A stretch of 64,000 nucleotides of DNA, from positions 1-64,000 of the forward strand of contig NZ_JAGIZA010000018.1 in assembly GCF_017813365.1 (NCBI RefSeq), given 5' to 3'. The notes under the pieces are model-generated. The model saw nothing but the letters and a program-made list of their open reading frames with translations. It was not told the origin of the DNA and did no database searches. Shown here one piece after another: positions 51,774-60,130 of this stretch (positions within the stretch are counted from its first letter, which is position 1; every line of letters begins with the position of its first letter). This DNA comes from Roseomonas indoligenes. Its GTDB lineage: Bacteria > Pseudomonadota > Alphaproteobacteria > Acetobacterales > Acetobacteraceae. Position numbers and translations under genes: made by a program.

Positions 51774-53057
51774 TTGGCCGCACAGACCATCACCGAGAAG
51801 ATCCTGGCCGCCCATGCCGTCGGCGGGACCGCCCTTGCGGGCGAGACCGTCACGGTGCGGCCGGACGTCGTCCTTCTGAACGACGTCTCCGGCCCGCTCG
51901 CCTTCGAGGGGTTCGAGGAGATGGGCGCCGCCCGCCCTTTCGATCCGCAGCGCATCGTGCTCGTGGCCGATCACTTCGCTCCGGCCCCCAACATCGCTGC
52001 GGCCGGGGCCATCCGCATGACGCGCGATTTCGCCGCGCGCCACGGGATCCCGCACTATTACGAGCCCGGCAATGGCGGGATCGAGCACACGCTCCTGGCG
52101 GAGCTCGGCATGGTCGGCCATGGCAGCGTCGTCTTCGGCGCGGACAGCCACACCTGCACGGCCGGCGCCTTCAATGCGCTCGGCATCGGCTTCGGCTCCA
52201 CGGACCTCGCCGCGGCCATGGCGACGGGGCAGCTCTGGATGCGCGTGCCGGATTCCATCCGCGTGGAGCTCACGGGCAGGCCCGGCCCCTATGTCGCGGG
52301 AAAGGACGTGATCCTGGAGGTGATCCGCCGCATCGGCTCGGACGGCGCCGCGGATGCCTCCCTGGAATTCGGCGGCCCGGGCCTCGCCAGCCTTCCCGTG
52401 GACGCCCGCATGGCCGTGGCGAACATGGCCGTGGAGGCCGGCGCCGATACCTGCGTGCTGGAGGGCGATGCCCTCTCCGCCGCGCGCAACGCGGCCACCG
52501 GCGCGCCGAACGGTCCGCCCGTGGCGGCCGACCCCGGCGCCAGCTATCGCCACCGCATCGCGATCGACCTCGGCGCCCTCTCCCCCCTCGTCGCCCGCCC
52601 CCCATCCCCTGCCAACGGCGTGCCGGTCGAGGCGCTGCGGGGGCAGCGGGTGGATCAGGTCTATATCGGCAACTGCTCCAACGGCACGATCGAGGACCTG
52701 CGCCAGGCCGCCGCGGTCCTGCGGGGCCGGCATGTCGCGCCGGGCGTGCGGCTCGTCGTCGTGCCGGCGACGCAGCGAATCTGGCGCCAGGCCCTGGCGG
52801 AAGGGCTGCTGGACGCGCTGGCGGCCGCTGGCGCCGCCGTCTCCACCCCCACCTGCGGCGCCTGCTTCGGCGGCCATATGGGCATCCTCGCCGCGGGGGA
52901 GACGGCCATCGCCACCACCAACCGCAACTACCGCGGCCGCATGGGCGACCCGGACTCCCAGGTCTTCCTCGCCAATGCCTGGGTCGCCGCCGCCGCGGCG
53001 GTCGCCGGCGAGATCGTCCCGCCGGATGCGCTGCGCGCCGTGGTGAAGGCGGCATGA
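51774..53057 (+). CDS. Aconitase-superfamily hydro-lyase large subunit (LeuC-like)
   Basis: A 427-residue [4Fe-4S] hydratase subunit of the isopropylmalate isomerase / homoaconitase / dimethylmaleate hydratase group. Cluster cysteines are C301 (GNCSNG), C361 and C364 (TCGACFG). Other marks are ADHFAPAPN, GADSHTCTAGAFNALGIGFGSTD and TTNRNYRGRMGD. TTG is the likely start; no in-frame ATG lies nearby. It pairs by an ATGA overlap with the small subunit at 53054. The absence of leuA/leuB and the presence of a lyase gene argue for catabolic hydration of an unsaturated diacid rather than leucine synthesis. Confidence 0.88.
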   Translation: MAAQTITEKILAAHAVGGTALAGETVTVRPDVVLLNDVSGPLAFEGFEEMGAARPFDPQRIVLVADHFAPAPNIAAAGAIRMTRDFAARHGIPHYYEPGNGGIEHTLLAELGMVGHGSVVFGADSHTCTAGAFNALGIGFGSTDLAAAMATGQLWMRVPDSIRVELTGRPGPYVAGKDVILEVIRRIGSDGAADASLEFGGPGLASLPVDARMAVANMAVEAGADTCVLEGDALSAARNAATGAPNGPPVAADPGASYRHRIAIDLGALSPLVARPPSPANGVPVEALRGQRVDQVYIGNCSNGTIEDLRQAAAVLRGRHVAPGVRLVVVPATQRIWRQALAEGLLDALAAAGAAVSTPTCGACFGGHMGILAAGETAIATTNRNYRGRMGDPDSQVFLANAWVAAAAAVAGEIVPPDALRAVVKAA

Positions 53058-53548
53058 GCGCGCTCCTGCAAGGCCGCGTCCACCGCTTCGGGGACGAGGT
53101 GAACACCGACGTCATCCTCCCCGGCCGCTACCTCGCCCTGCGCAGGCCGGAGGAGCTGCGCGCCCACTGCCTGGAAGGGCTGGACCCCGGCTTCGCCGAC
53201 CGCGCGCGCCCGGGCGACATCCTCGCCGCCGGCCGCAACTTCGGCTGCGGCTCCTCCCGCGAGCACGCGGTGGTGGCGCTGCGCGCGGCGGGGGTGGGCG
53301 CCATCGTCGCCGTCAGCGCGGCGCGCATCTTCTACCGCAACGCCGTCAACCTCGGCCTGCCCGTGCTGATCTGCCCGGAAGCCGCCGCTGCCCTGAAAGC
53401 GGGCGAGCCGGCCACGGTCGACCTCGCTACCGCCTCCATCCGCCAGGGCGACCGGACCTGGCAGGCCCAGCCCCTGGGCGAGGAGGTGCGCGCCATCCTC
53501 GCCGCCGGCGGGCTGGTCCAGCGCGTCCGCGCCGCCCTCGCCGCCTGA
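53054..53548 (+). CDS. Aconitase-superfamily hydro-lyase small subunit (LeuD-like)
   Basis: A 164-residue swivelling-domain subunit. It begins GRVHRFGDEVNTDVILPGRYL and contains AGRNFGCGSSREHAVVALRAAGV, the conserved substrate-binding loop. It is translationally coupled to the LeuC-like subunit. Length is that of the archaeal/dimethylmaleate-hydratase type (about 160-170) rather than the about 200 residues of proteobacterial LeuD, supporting a non-leucine function. Confidence 0.88.
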   Translation: MSALLQGRVHRFGDEVNTDVILPGRYLALRRPEELRAHCLEGLDPGFADRARPGDILAAGRNFGCGSSREHAVVALRAAGVGAIVAVSAARIFYRNAVNLGLPVLICPEAAAALKAGEPATVDLATASIRQGDRTWQAQPLGEEVRAILAAGGLVQRVRAALAA

Positions 53549-53575
53549 ACCCCAGACCCCACCAGGAGACACCCC

Positions 53576-54457
53576 ATGGCCGATCCCCGCCTCAAGGCCG
53601 CCCTCAAGGCCGGCGATTTCGTCGTCGCCCCCGGCATCTTCGACATGATCTCCGCCCGGGTGGCGGACCGGATGGGCTTCGCCGCCCTCTATGCCACGGG
53701 CTATGGCACCGTCGCCTCCCATCTCGGCGTGCCGGATGCGGGCATCGCGACCTACACGGACATGGTCTCCCGCATGGCCCGCTTCGCGCAGGGCAGCACG
53801 ACGCCCGTGATCGCGGATGCCGATACCGGCTATGGCGGGCTGCTGAACGTGCGCCACACCGTGATGGGCTACGAGGCCGGTGGCGTCACCGCCATCCAGA
53901 TCGAGGACCAGGAGGTGCCGAAGAAGTGCGGCCACACCCCCGGCCGCCGCGTCATCCCCGCCGAGGAGATGGCGCTGAAGATCGAGGTCGCGGCCGAGGC
54001 GCGCAGGAGCGACGACTTCCTCATCATCGCCCGCACCGACGCCCGCACCACCCTCGGGCTGGATGAGGCGATCCGCCGTGGCAAGCTCTACGCGAAGGCC
54101 GGCGCCGACATCGTCTTCATCGAGAGCCCCGAGAGCGAGGAGGAGATGCGCCGCATCGGCGGCGAGATCGATGCGCCCCTGCTGGCGAACAACGTGGATG
54201 GCGGCGGCCGCACGCCGATCCTCTCGGCCGAGACGCTGAAGTCCATCGGCTACAACGTCGCTATCTATCCCGCGATCGGCTTCCTGAGCGTCGCGAAGGT
54301 GCTGGAGGAGGCCTATGGCCACCTGCGCCAGCGCGGCGACAGCCACGGCCTGGATATCTACCCGTTCAGCGGGATGAACGAGCTGATGGGCTTCCAGGAG
54401 GTGTGGGACTTTGACGCGAAGTGGGCGCGCCCCGAGCGCAAGCAGGCGGCCGAATAG
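53576..54457 (+). CDS. Isocitrate lyase / PEP mutase-superfamily lyase
   Basis: A 293-residue TIM-barrel enzyme. Metal residues are in ADADTGYG (D81, D83). The catalytic loop is PKKCGH with C118 in the position of the isocitrate/methylisocitrate lyase cysteine, marking a C-C lyase rather than a PEP mutase. IARTDAR and FIESPESEEEM match 2-methylisocitrate and 2,3-dimethylmalate lyases. It follows the hydratase genes by 27 bp. The likely reaction is retro-aldol cleavage of a 2-hydroxy diacid to pyruvate or glyoxylate plus a carboxylic acid. Confidence 0.88.
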   Translation: MADPRLKAALKAGDFVVAPGIFDMISARVADRMGFAALYATGYGTVASHLGVPDAGIATYTDMVSRMARFAQGSTTPVIADADTGYGGLLNVRHTVMGYEAGGVTAIQIEDQEVPKKCGHTPGRRVIPAEEMALKIEVAAEARRSDDFLIIARTDARTTLGLDEAIRRGKLYAKAGADIVFIESPESEEEMRRIGGEIDAPLLANNVDGGGRTPILSAETLKSIGYNVAIYPAIGFLSVAKVLEEAYGHLRQRGDSHGLDIYPFSGMNELMGFQEVWDFDAKWARPERKQAAE

Positions 54458-54483
54458 GCCGCCCAGTTGCGAAGGAGCCGACC

Positions 54484-55470
54484 ATGACAGGATCGATTCT
54501 CACCCGCCGCGCGCTCGGCACCATCGGCGCCGGGCTGCTCGCCACCCCGGCGCTGGCCCAGCGCGCGGCCTGGCCGGACCGCCCGGTGACGCTGGTGGTG
54601 CCCTTCACCCCCGGCGGCGCCTCGGACACGCTGGCGCGGCAGGTGGCGCAGCATTTCCCGCGCTTCGCCAACGGCCAGGCGCTGGTGGTGGAGAACCGCG
54701 CCGGCGCGGGCGGGCTGGTGGGCGGCGCCTATGTCGCGGGGCAGCGGCCGGACGGGAACATCCTGCTGATGGCCGATATCGGCGCCAACGCCATTGGCAA
54801 GGAGCTCAATCCCCGCCTCGGCTACGACCCGATGACGGCCTTCACCCCCATCATCCACCTCGTGAACCTGCCGGCCGTCTTCTTCGCCCATCCCTCCGTG
54901 CCGGAGAGGACGGTGGCGGATGTCATCGCCCGGGCGAGGGCGCGGCCGGATGCCTATACCTACGCCTCGGCCGGGGTGGGCAATGGCAGCCATCTCTTCA
55001 TGGCCCTGCTCTGCCGCCGCGCCGGCATCTCCATGGTGCACATCCCCTATCGCAGCGGATCCGAGATCGTCACCTCCGTGATGCGGAACGAGACGCAGCT
55101 CGGCTTTCCCAGCCTCTCCTCCGCGCTTCAGATGCTGAAGGAAGGCGCGATCCGCCCGATCGCCATGGGCAATCCCGGCGGCAGCCCCGCCATGCCGGGG
55201 GTCCCGCCTGTCAGCGACACCCTGGCCGGCTTCGACATCGGCGTCTGGTACGGCGTGGCCGCCCCCGCCGGCATGGCCCCCGATCTCGCGCAGCGCATCA
55301 ACGAAATCTTCGCCGGCATCGCCGCCCTGCCCGAGGTGCGGGACGCCGTGTTCAACTCCCAGGCCGGGAACGTCGTCGGCGGCACCCGGGAGGATTTCAC
55401 GCGCTTCCTGCAGAAGGAGTACGACACCTGGACGCCGGTGATCCGGGAGGGCGGCATCCGCCAGGAGTGA
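54484..55470 (+). CDS. Bug/TctC-family substrate-binding protein
   Basis: A 328-residue binding protein closing the LacI-controlled operon. Signal peptide ends near ATPALAQRA. Motifs are PVTLVVPFTPGGASDTLAR, VENRAGAGGLVGGA and YTYASAGVGNGSHLFMA. AAGGAGCCGACC precedes the ATG, 26 bp after the lyase. With the Bug protein at 50789 it brackets the hydratase and lyase genes. Ligand probably a diacid in the pathway; unproven. Confidence 0.9.
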   Translation: MTGSILTRRALGTIGAGLLATPALAQRAAWPDRPVTLVVPFTPGGASDTLARQVAQHFPRFANGQALVVENRAGAGGLVGGAYVAGQRPDGNILLMADIGANAIGKELNPRLGYDPMTAFTPIIHLVNLPAVFFAHPSVPERTVADVIARARARPDAYTYASAGVGNGSHLFMALLCRRAGISMVHIPYRSGSEIVTSVMRNETQLGFPSLSSALQMLKEGAIRPIAMGNPGGSPAMPGVPPVSDTLAGFDIGVWYGVAAPAGMAPDLAQRINEIFAGIAALPEVRDAVFNSQAGNVVGGTREDFTRFLQKEYDTWTPVIREGGIRQE

Positions 55471-55822
55471 GGCTTCGCCCCGGCACGGTCCTGCGAGCCC
55501 GGACGGCGGGAATCAGTGGACCGCCATGCCGTGCCGCCGGTGCAGGTCCGACGCGATCTGGTCCGACCAGCTCCAGCGTCCGGAGAAGGCGCAGTGATCA
55601 TTCCGCCGGCAGCCGTTCCGGCCGGAGAAACGACTTGGTGGGAAATAGGCGCCGGAGCGCCGAGCAGCCGCGGCACCTATGGCTCATGTCCCTCGGATCG
55701 CGTCCCGAAGTTGGAGACCTCTGCCACTCGTCATCATTCTGCGGGTTGAAGCATTCCTAACCTGCGATAGCCTGGGGGTTCAGGGCTGAACGCGGCTCGC
55801 CTTGCACTTGGAGAGGTTCGTC
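55471..55822. other. Intergenic stretch upstream of the catalase-like gene
   Basis: No gene is recognisable. GC content falls near 55700-55780, where the promoter for the catalase-cytochrome pair is expected; no hexamers there are convincing enough to name. Confidence 0.5.
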
Positions 55823-56875
55823 GTGCAGCCACCTTCAACGCCGCATTTCCGCCTCGGCGCCTTCGCGGTCATCGCGGGGGTGCTGTGCGGGGCCACCGCC
55901 GCCTTCGCCTACACCGCCGGCTGGCTCTCCCCAGGCCGCCTCTCGCGCGAGAAGGTGGTGGGCGCGCTGAGCCCACCGGGCGGCCCCGCGCCGGGACACC
56001 GGCGGAACCATGTGAAAGGCATCTGCTTCACCGGCACCTTCGAGGCGAACGGGGCCGGCGCCGCCCTGTCCCGCGCCCGGCTGCTCGCCGCCGGCGCCTA
56101 TCCCGTGATCGGCCGCCTCAATCTCGGCACCGCCGCCATCTCGGAGCCCGACGCCAAGGCCCGCGTGCGCGGCCTCAGCCTGCAGATCCTCGGGCCAGAC
56201 GGCTCGGAGTGGCGCACGGGGATGATCACCCCGCCCTTCTTCCCCGTCTCGACGCCGGAGGCCTTCTACGCCCTGCTTCAGGCCTCGGCGAGCAAGGAGC
56301 CGGGGGCCATGCCCGCCTTCGCCGCGGCGCATCCGGAGATCGCGGCCTTCGGCGCCTGGGCCGGCAGCGCCCCCTGGACCGGCAGCTACGCCGAGGAGCG
56401 CTACAACGGCATCAACGCCTTCGTCTTCACGGATGCCGGGGGCAGCGACCACGTCGTGCGCTGGTCCATGCGGCCGGCGGCCCAGCCCGTTCCCGTTCCC
56501 CCGGACCATCTCGCCACGCGCGCGCCCGATTTCCTGAACCAGGAGATCAGGACACGCCTCGCGGCCGGCCCGGTCCGCTGGACCATGGCGCTGACCGTCG
56601 CCGAACCGGGTGATCCCGTGGACGACCCCAGCAAGGCCTGGCCGGAGGGCCGCCGCACCATCGATGTCGGCACCCTGACAATACAGGCGCTGCAGGAGGA
56701 GGCGGACGGCCCCTGCCGCGACGTGAACTACGACCCGACCGTGCTGCCCGACGGCATCCGCACCTCGGCCGACCCTTTCCCCGCCGCCCGCTCCTCCGCC
56801 TATGCCCTGTCCTACCGGCGCCGCGCGGCCGAGGCCGGCAGCTATCCGCACACCGCCCCGGGAGCCCGCCCATGA
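55823..56875 (+). CDS. SrpA-like small catalase-family protein
   Basis: A 350-residue haem protein of the catalase-like (SrpA) group. An N-terminal hydrophobic segment (LGAFAVIAGVLCGATAAFAY) acts as membrane anchor or signal. Catalase-fold marks include NHVKGICFTGTFEANG, RLNLGTAAISEPDAKARVRGLSLQI and FLNQEIRTRLAAGPVRW. GTG at 55823 has GGAGAGG six bases upstream; a TTG at 55802 is also open. It overlaps the cytochrome b561 gene by an ATGA. Such pairs are thought to act as membrane-linked peroxidases. Confidence 0.85.
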   Translation: MQPPSTPHFRLGAFAVIAGVLCGATAAFAYTAGWLSPGRLSREKVVGALSPPGGPAPGHRRNHVKGICFTGTFEANGAGAALSRARLLAAGAYPVIGRLNLGTAAISEPDAKARVRGLSLQILGPDGSEWRTGMITPPFFPVSTPEAFYALLQASASKEPGAMPAFAAAHPEIAAFGAWAGSAPWTGSYAEERYNGINAFVFTDAGGSDHVVRWSMRPAAQPVPVPPDHLATRAPDFLNQEIRTRLAAGPVRWTMALTVAEPGDPVDDPSKAWPEGRRTIDVGTLTIQALQEEADGPCRDVNYDPTVLPDGIRTSADPFPAARSSAYALSYRRRAAEAGSYPHTAPGARP

Positions 56876-57417
56876 CCGTCGCGCGCTTCAGCCCGCTGCA
56901 ACGCCTGGTCCACTGGGTGATGGCGGCCTGCATCCTCGCCATGCTCTTCATCGGCGTGGGCATGGTTTCCACCATATCCGCCCGCTACCTGACGCTGGTC
57001 TCCATCCACAAGCCGTTGGGCATCGCGATCCTCGTGCTCGCCCTGCTGCGTCTCGTCCTGCGGCTCCGCCGGGGCGCGCCGCCGCTGCCGGCGGACCTGC
57101 CGGAGCCGATGAAGCTCGCCGCGCACCTCTCCCACCTCGTCCTCTACGGGCTGATGTTCGCCATGCCGCTGCTGGGTTGGGCGATGCTGTCCGCCGAGGG
57201 CTACCCGGTGGTGCTCTTCGACGGCCTGCGCCTCCCGCCCATCCTGCCGCAGAACCTGGAGCTCTACGCCCTGCTCCGGGGCGCGCATGGCTACCTCGCC
57301 TACGCCTTCTTCGCGGTGATCCTGCTGCACCTGGGCGCGGCGCTGTTCCACGCGCTGGTGCGGCGCGACGGCGTCTTCGAGGCCATGGCGCCTGTCCCGA
57401 CCCGCGCGCTCGACTAG
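56872..57417 (+). CDS. Cytochrome b561-family membrane haem protein
   Basis: A 181-residue four-helix membrane cytochrome. Haem-ligand histidines are in LQRLVHWVMAACILAML, SIHKPLGIAILVL, HLSHLVLYGLMFAMPLLGW and AHGYLAYAFFAVILLHLGAALFHALVRRDG, one or two per helix. It is translationally coupled to the SrpA-like gene, so it probably passes quinol electrons to it across the membrane. Confidence 0.9.
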   Translation: MTVARFSPLQRLVHWVMAACILAMLFIGVGMVSTISARYLTLVSIHKPLGIAILVLALLRLVLRLRRGAPPLPADLPEPMKLAAHLSHLVLYGLMFAMPLLGWAMLSAEGYPVVLFDGLRLPPILPQNLELYALLRGAHGYLAYAFFAVILLHLGAALFHALVRRDGVFEAMAPVPTRALD

Positions 57418-57430
57418 GCGCCAGCGAGGG

Positions 57431-57452
57431 GCGCCGGGGGCATGCCCGGCGC
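57431..57452 (+). terminator. Hairpin after the cytochrome b561 gene
   Basis: GCGCCGGG-GGCATG-CCCGGCGC forms a perfect 8-bp stem with a 6-base loop, 13 bp after the cytochrome stop. No U-tract follows, so strength is uncertain. Confidence 0.45.
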
Positions 57453-57500
57453 AGGATCCTGGCCGGCGGGGCGCCTCGACGGCCCGCGCAGAGGTGAACC

Positions 57501-57800
57501 ATGCGAGCAACCCTGACGCTGGCCGGCCTCGCCACGCTCCTGATCGCCGCCCGGCTGTTCACCGGCCTTGTCGTCTCGAACGACTCCGCCGAGGTGTTCC
57601 TCGTGCTGAAGCGGGTGCCGGAATGGGCCGTGTCGCGCATGGAGACGGCGCAACAGCCGCTCCGGCGGGACTGGATCCTGGACAGCGACGAACAGGCCCT
57701 TGTCTATGAGGGGGCCTATGTCTGGCTGATGCAGGCGGGGCCCGCCCTCGCCGGCCTGGCCATCGCGGGGTTGTCGTTGTTGGCCCTGCGCCGCCGCTGA
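57501..57800 (+). CDS. Small membrane protein of unknown function
   Basis: A 99-residue protein with two hydrophobic helices (about 4-26 and 76-96) separated by a polar loop of about 50 residues containing KRVPEWAVSRMETAQQPLRRDW. GCAGAGGTGAACC precedes the ATG. No family recognised. It lies between the cytochrome and a small exported protein and may form a loose operon with both. Confidence 0.65.
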   Translation: MRATLTLAGLATLLIAARLFTGLVVSNDSAEVFLVLKRVPEWAVSRMETAQQPLRRDWILDSDEQALVYEGAYVWLMQAGPALAGLAIAGLSLLALRRR

Positions 57801-57813
57801 TAGCCTCCCGGGG

Positions 57814-58155
57814 ATGCGCTCCCTGTTCCTCGCGGTCCTCGTCCTCGTCCTCCTCCCCGCTGCCGCAGGGGCCGCGGTGCTCTGCCCGGCGATGCAGGAT
57901 GGGCGGCCTCTGCGGGAGGTGACGCTGTTCGACGGCCCGCCGGCCGAGCTGGCCAGCCTCGTTCCCGACCAGCGGGGGCGGCGGGTCACCTGGGACGTGG
58001 CCTATATCCGGCAGGCCGGGCGTGCCGCTTATCTCGTATGCGGCTACGACCGGGTAACGCGGAAGCTGGAGGCCGAGGTGCCGGCCCGGGCGCGCCAGTG
58101 CGGCTTCACCTCGGCGCCGGGGGGACGGATCGCCGGGGCGGTGGAGTGCCAGTGA
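57814..58155 (+). CDS. Small exported protein of unknown function
   Basis: A 113-residue protein with a clear signal peptide (MRSLFLAVLVLVLLPAAAGA). The mature part has four cysteines (VLCPAM, LVCGYD, RQCGF, VECQ), spaced as if for two disulfides. The overall layout recalls STY0301-type exported proteins, which is only a weak resemblance. It starts 13 bp after the preceding membrane-protein gene. Confidence 0.65.
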   Translation: MRSLFLAVLVLVLLPAAAGAAVLCPAMQDGRPLREVTLFDGPPAELASLVPDQRGRRVTWDVAYIRQAGRAAYLVCGYDRVTRKLEAEVPARARQCGFTSAPGGRIAGAVECQ

Positions 58156-58301
58156 TGGGCACCGCGAGATCGCCAGCGAAGCCTTCGCCCGGGGGATGAC
58201 ACGCCACGGCCTCTCACCCCCGGCCCGAAGCGGGGAAGGTCATGAAACGGGAATGACCGCCAGCGGGACGGCAGCCTCTGCGCGGCGTTGCTGAACCCCG
58301 C

Positions 58302-58946
58302 ATGCCGCTGGCATCGTGCCACCTCGGAGGCACCCTATCCTTGCAGCCCGGCCCGAAGGCGCGTCAGCCGACCTCCGTCGTCCTGGGGGACCTCTTCCTG
58401 CGGGCACCGTCCGAGCACGTCACGCTCGACTGGCTGCTCCGGGGCCTGGGGGACCGGTCCTTCGGCGTGCTCCTCCTCCTGCTGGCGCTTCTCGGTGCCC
58501 TGCCCGGCGTGTCGGTGGCGGTCGGCCTTCTCCTGCCGATCCCGGCCTACCAGATGCTGCGGGCCCATCCCGGCCCGGTCTTTCCCCGCGCGGTGGCGGC
58601 GCGGCCGATCGCGGCCCGGCCGCTTGCCCGCCTCGTCCGCGGCGTCGTCCCGGTCCTCCGCCTGCTGGAGAAGGTCGTCCATCCCCGCTGGACTACGCCC
58701 TTCGAGGCCACCAAGCGCGCGGTCGGCGCGGCCGTCCTGCCGGTCAGCGTCGGCTTCTTCGTCCCGCTGCCGCTGAGCAACATCCCGCCGGCCCTGGTCG
58801 TCGCCCTGATCGCCTTCGCCTATCTGGAGCAGGACGGCCTCCTGCTCCTCGTCGGGCTCCTGACCGCGCTGGCCGTTGTCGTGGGCGCAGCGATCCTCGC
58901 CTGGGAAACGTTGAGCACGACGGGCTGGGTGCCTGGCCTGCTCTAG
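58302..58946 (+). CDS. ExoD-family membrane protein
   Basis: A 214-residue ExoD-like protein. The family features are VVLGDLFLRAP near the start, then FGVLLLLLALLGALPG, PIPAYQMLRAHPGP, and the late PLPLSNIPPALVVALIAFAYLEQDGLLLL. Several hydrophobic segments place it in the inner membrane. ExoD proteins affect exopolysaccharide production and alkali tolerance in rhizobia; the mechanism is unknown. The ATG at 58302 has no ribosome site; a TTG at 58341 with CGGAGG ten bases upstream may be the true start. Confidence 0.8.
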   Translation: MPLASCHLGGTLSLQPGPKARQPTSVVLGDLFLRAPSEHVTLDWLLRGLGDRSFGVLLLLLALLGALPGVSVAVGLLLPIPAYQMLRAHPGPVFPRAVAARPIAARPLARLVRGVVPVLRLLEKVVHPRWTTPFEATKRAVGAAVLPVSVGFFVPLPLSNIPPALVVALIAFAYLEQDGLLLLVGLLTALAVVVGAAILAWETLSTTGWVPGLL

Positions 58947-58959
58947 GAGAAGCCCGCCC

Positions 58960-59763
58960 GTGACGATCATCGTCTCCGTGAAGATCAACGACGGCGTGGT
59001 CATGGCCGCCGACAGCGCCGGCACCATGGCCAGCGGGCAGGTCTATGCCCATGCGAACAAGATCACGAACCTCTACGAGGGCCTGCCGATCGGCGCGATG
59101 TCCACCGGCGCGGGCGGCATCGCCAACGAGTCCGTCGAGACCCTGCTGAAGGACCTGCGGCGGCGCCTGGCGGGGCTCGATCCGGACCATGCGGACTGGC
59201 GGCTGGATCCCGCGTCCTACACGCTGGAGGAGGTCGCGCAGCGGCTGCGGGCCTTCCTCTTCGAGGAAAAGGTGCTGGCCTGCGCCGAGGGTACCGCCCT
59301 GCAGCTGCGGGTCTGTGGCTACTCCGCCGGGCGTCCGCTCGCCGAGGTGTGGGAGGTCAACATCATCGATCGTGCCTGCCCGTCGCCCCGCTGCATCATG
59401 GGCGAGGAAGGATTCGGCGTGCTGTGGGACGGGCAGTACGAGGCGCTCAACCGGCTCATTCTCGGAACCGGCTTCGAGATCGGGGCGGCCCTCGCCCGGC
59501 ATGGCATCCCTAAGGGCCAGGCCTCGACGCTGCAGGCCCAGCTGGTCGGGGACCTCTACGCCACGCTCTCGGCCCCGGCGATGCCGATCCAGGACGCGAT
59601 CGACCTCGCGCGCTACCTTGTCGAGACCACCATCGGCTTCGTGCGCTTCGCGGTCTTCCTTCCGAAATCCGTGGGCGGGGCGGTGCAGATCGCCGCAATC
59701 ACCAAGCACGAGGGCTTCCGCTGGGTGCAGCGCCCGGCCCTGCACGGTGCGGAACCCCGGTAG
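58960..59763 (+). CDS. Stand-alone proteasome-like Ntn hydrolase
   Basis: A 267-residue protein with the proteasome beta-subunit fold signature. After the initiator Met the sequence is TIIVSVKINDGVVMAADSAG. If Met is removed, Thr1 is the nucleophile, and Asp17 (AAD) and Lys33 (HANK) fall at exactly the positions of the 20S proteasome triad. GAMSTGAGGIANE matches the conserved GxxxSGxxxD region. The rest (WEVNIIDRACPS, GTGFEIGAALARHG, VETTIGFVRF) diverges. It has no propeptide. The protein is longer than HslV (about 175) or 20S beta (about 220) and near Anbu (about 245), but lacks Anbu's usual neighbours here. The GTG start has AGGAG ten bases upstream, 13 bp after exoD. Confidence 0.78.
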   Translation: MTIIVSVKINDGVVMAADSAGTMASGQVYAHANKITNLYEGLPIGAMSTGAGGIANESVETLLKDLRRRLAGLDPDHADWRLDPASYTLEEVAQRLRAFLFEEKVLACAEGTALQLRVCGYSAGRPLAEVWEVNIIDRACPSPRCIMGEEGFGVLWDGQYEALNRLILGTGFEIGAALARHGIPKGQASTLQAQLVGDLYATLSAPAMPIQDAIDLARYLVETTIGFVRFAVFLPKSVGGAVQIAAITKHEGFRWVQRPALHGAEPR

Positions 59764-59871
59764 TCGCCATCATGCCCGCGGGGAAATTGCCGCAACTGGC
59801 GGCGTTCAGGCGCTACCTTGCCTGCCGGCCCGCTTTGCCGGGCGTGAGCAGTCCAGGACAGGACATCCGGC

Positions 59872-60093
59872 ATGACCGTTGAGGAACGAGAGCTCTACGA
59901 CAGCCCGAACGGCGACCGGTGGTCCCTTGTCCGCGAAGCCCGTTCGGGACGGGTCTTCGTCCGTCACGAGCCGAACCTCGCCTCCGGCGGCGAGACCACG
60001 ATGGTCGAGGTGGCCGATTTCCTCCGGCGAGGTGCAGGGCCGGAGCAGCAGGAACTGCTCCGCCTGATCGGCACGCTCGTCGAGGAACGCTGA
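59872..60093 (+). CDS. Small conserved-looking protein of unknown function
   Basis: A 73-residue acidic protein (ELYDSPNGDRWSLVREARSG; VFVRHEPNLASGGETTMVEV; ADFLRRGAGPEQQELLRL). It shows coding-like composition and has GGACAGGAC upstream of the ATG. It has no membrane segment or known motif. It follows the proteasome-like gene by 108 bp on the same strand, so a functional link is possible. The next gene converges with 37 bp between stops. Confidence 0.65.
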   Translation: MTVEERELYDSPNGDRWSLVREARSGRVFVRHEPNLASGGETTMVEVADFLRRGAGPEQQELLRLIGTLVEER

Positions 60094-60130
60094 TGCCGGC
60101 TCGCAAGGCGGCCGCCCGGTGGGGCTGCGC

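Noticed and set aside
51774-53548. Naming the hydratase pair leuC/leuD
   Set aside because: No leuA or leuB nearby, a short small subunit and a lyase partner point away from leucine synthesis.
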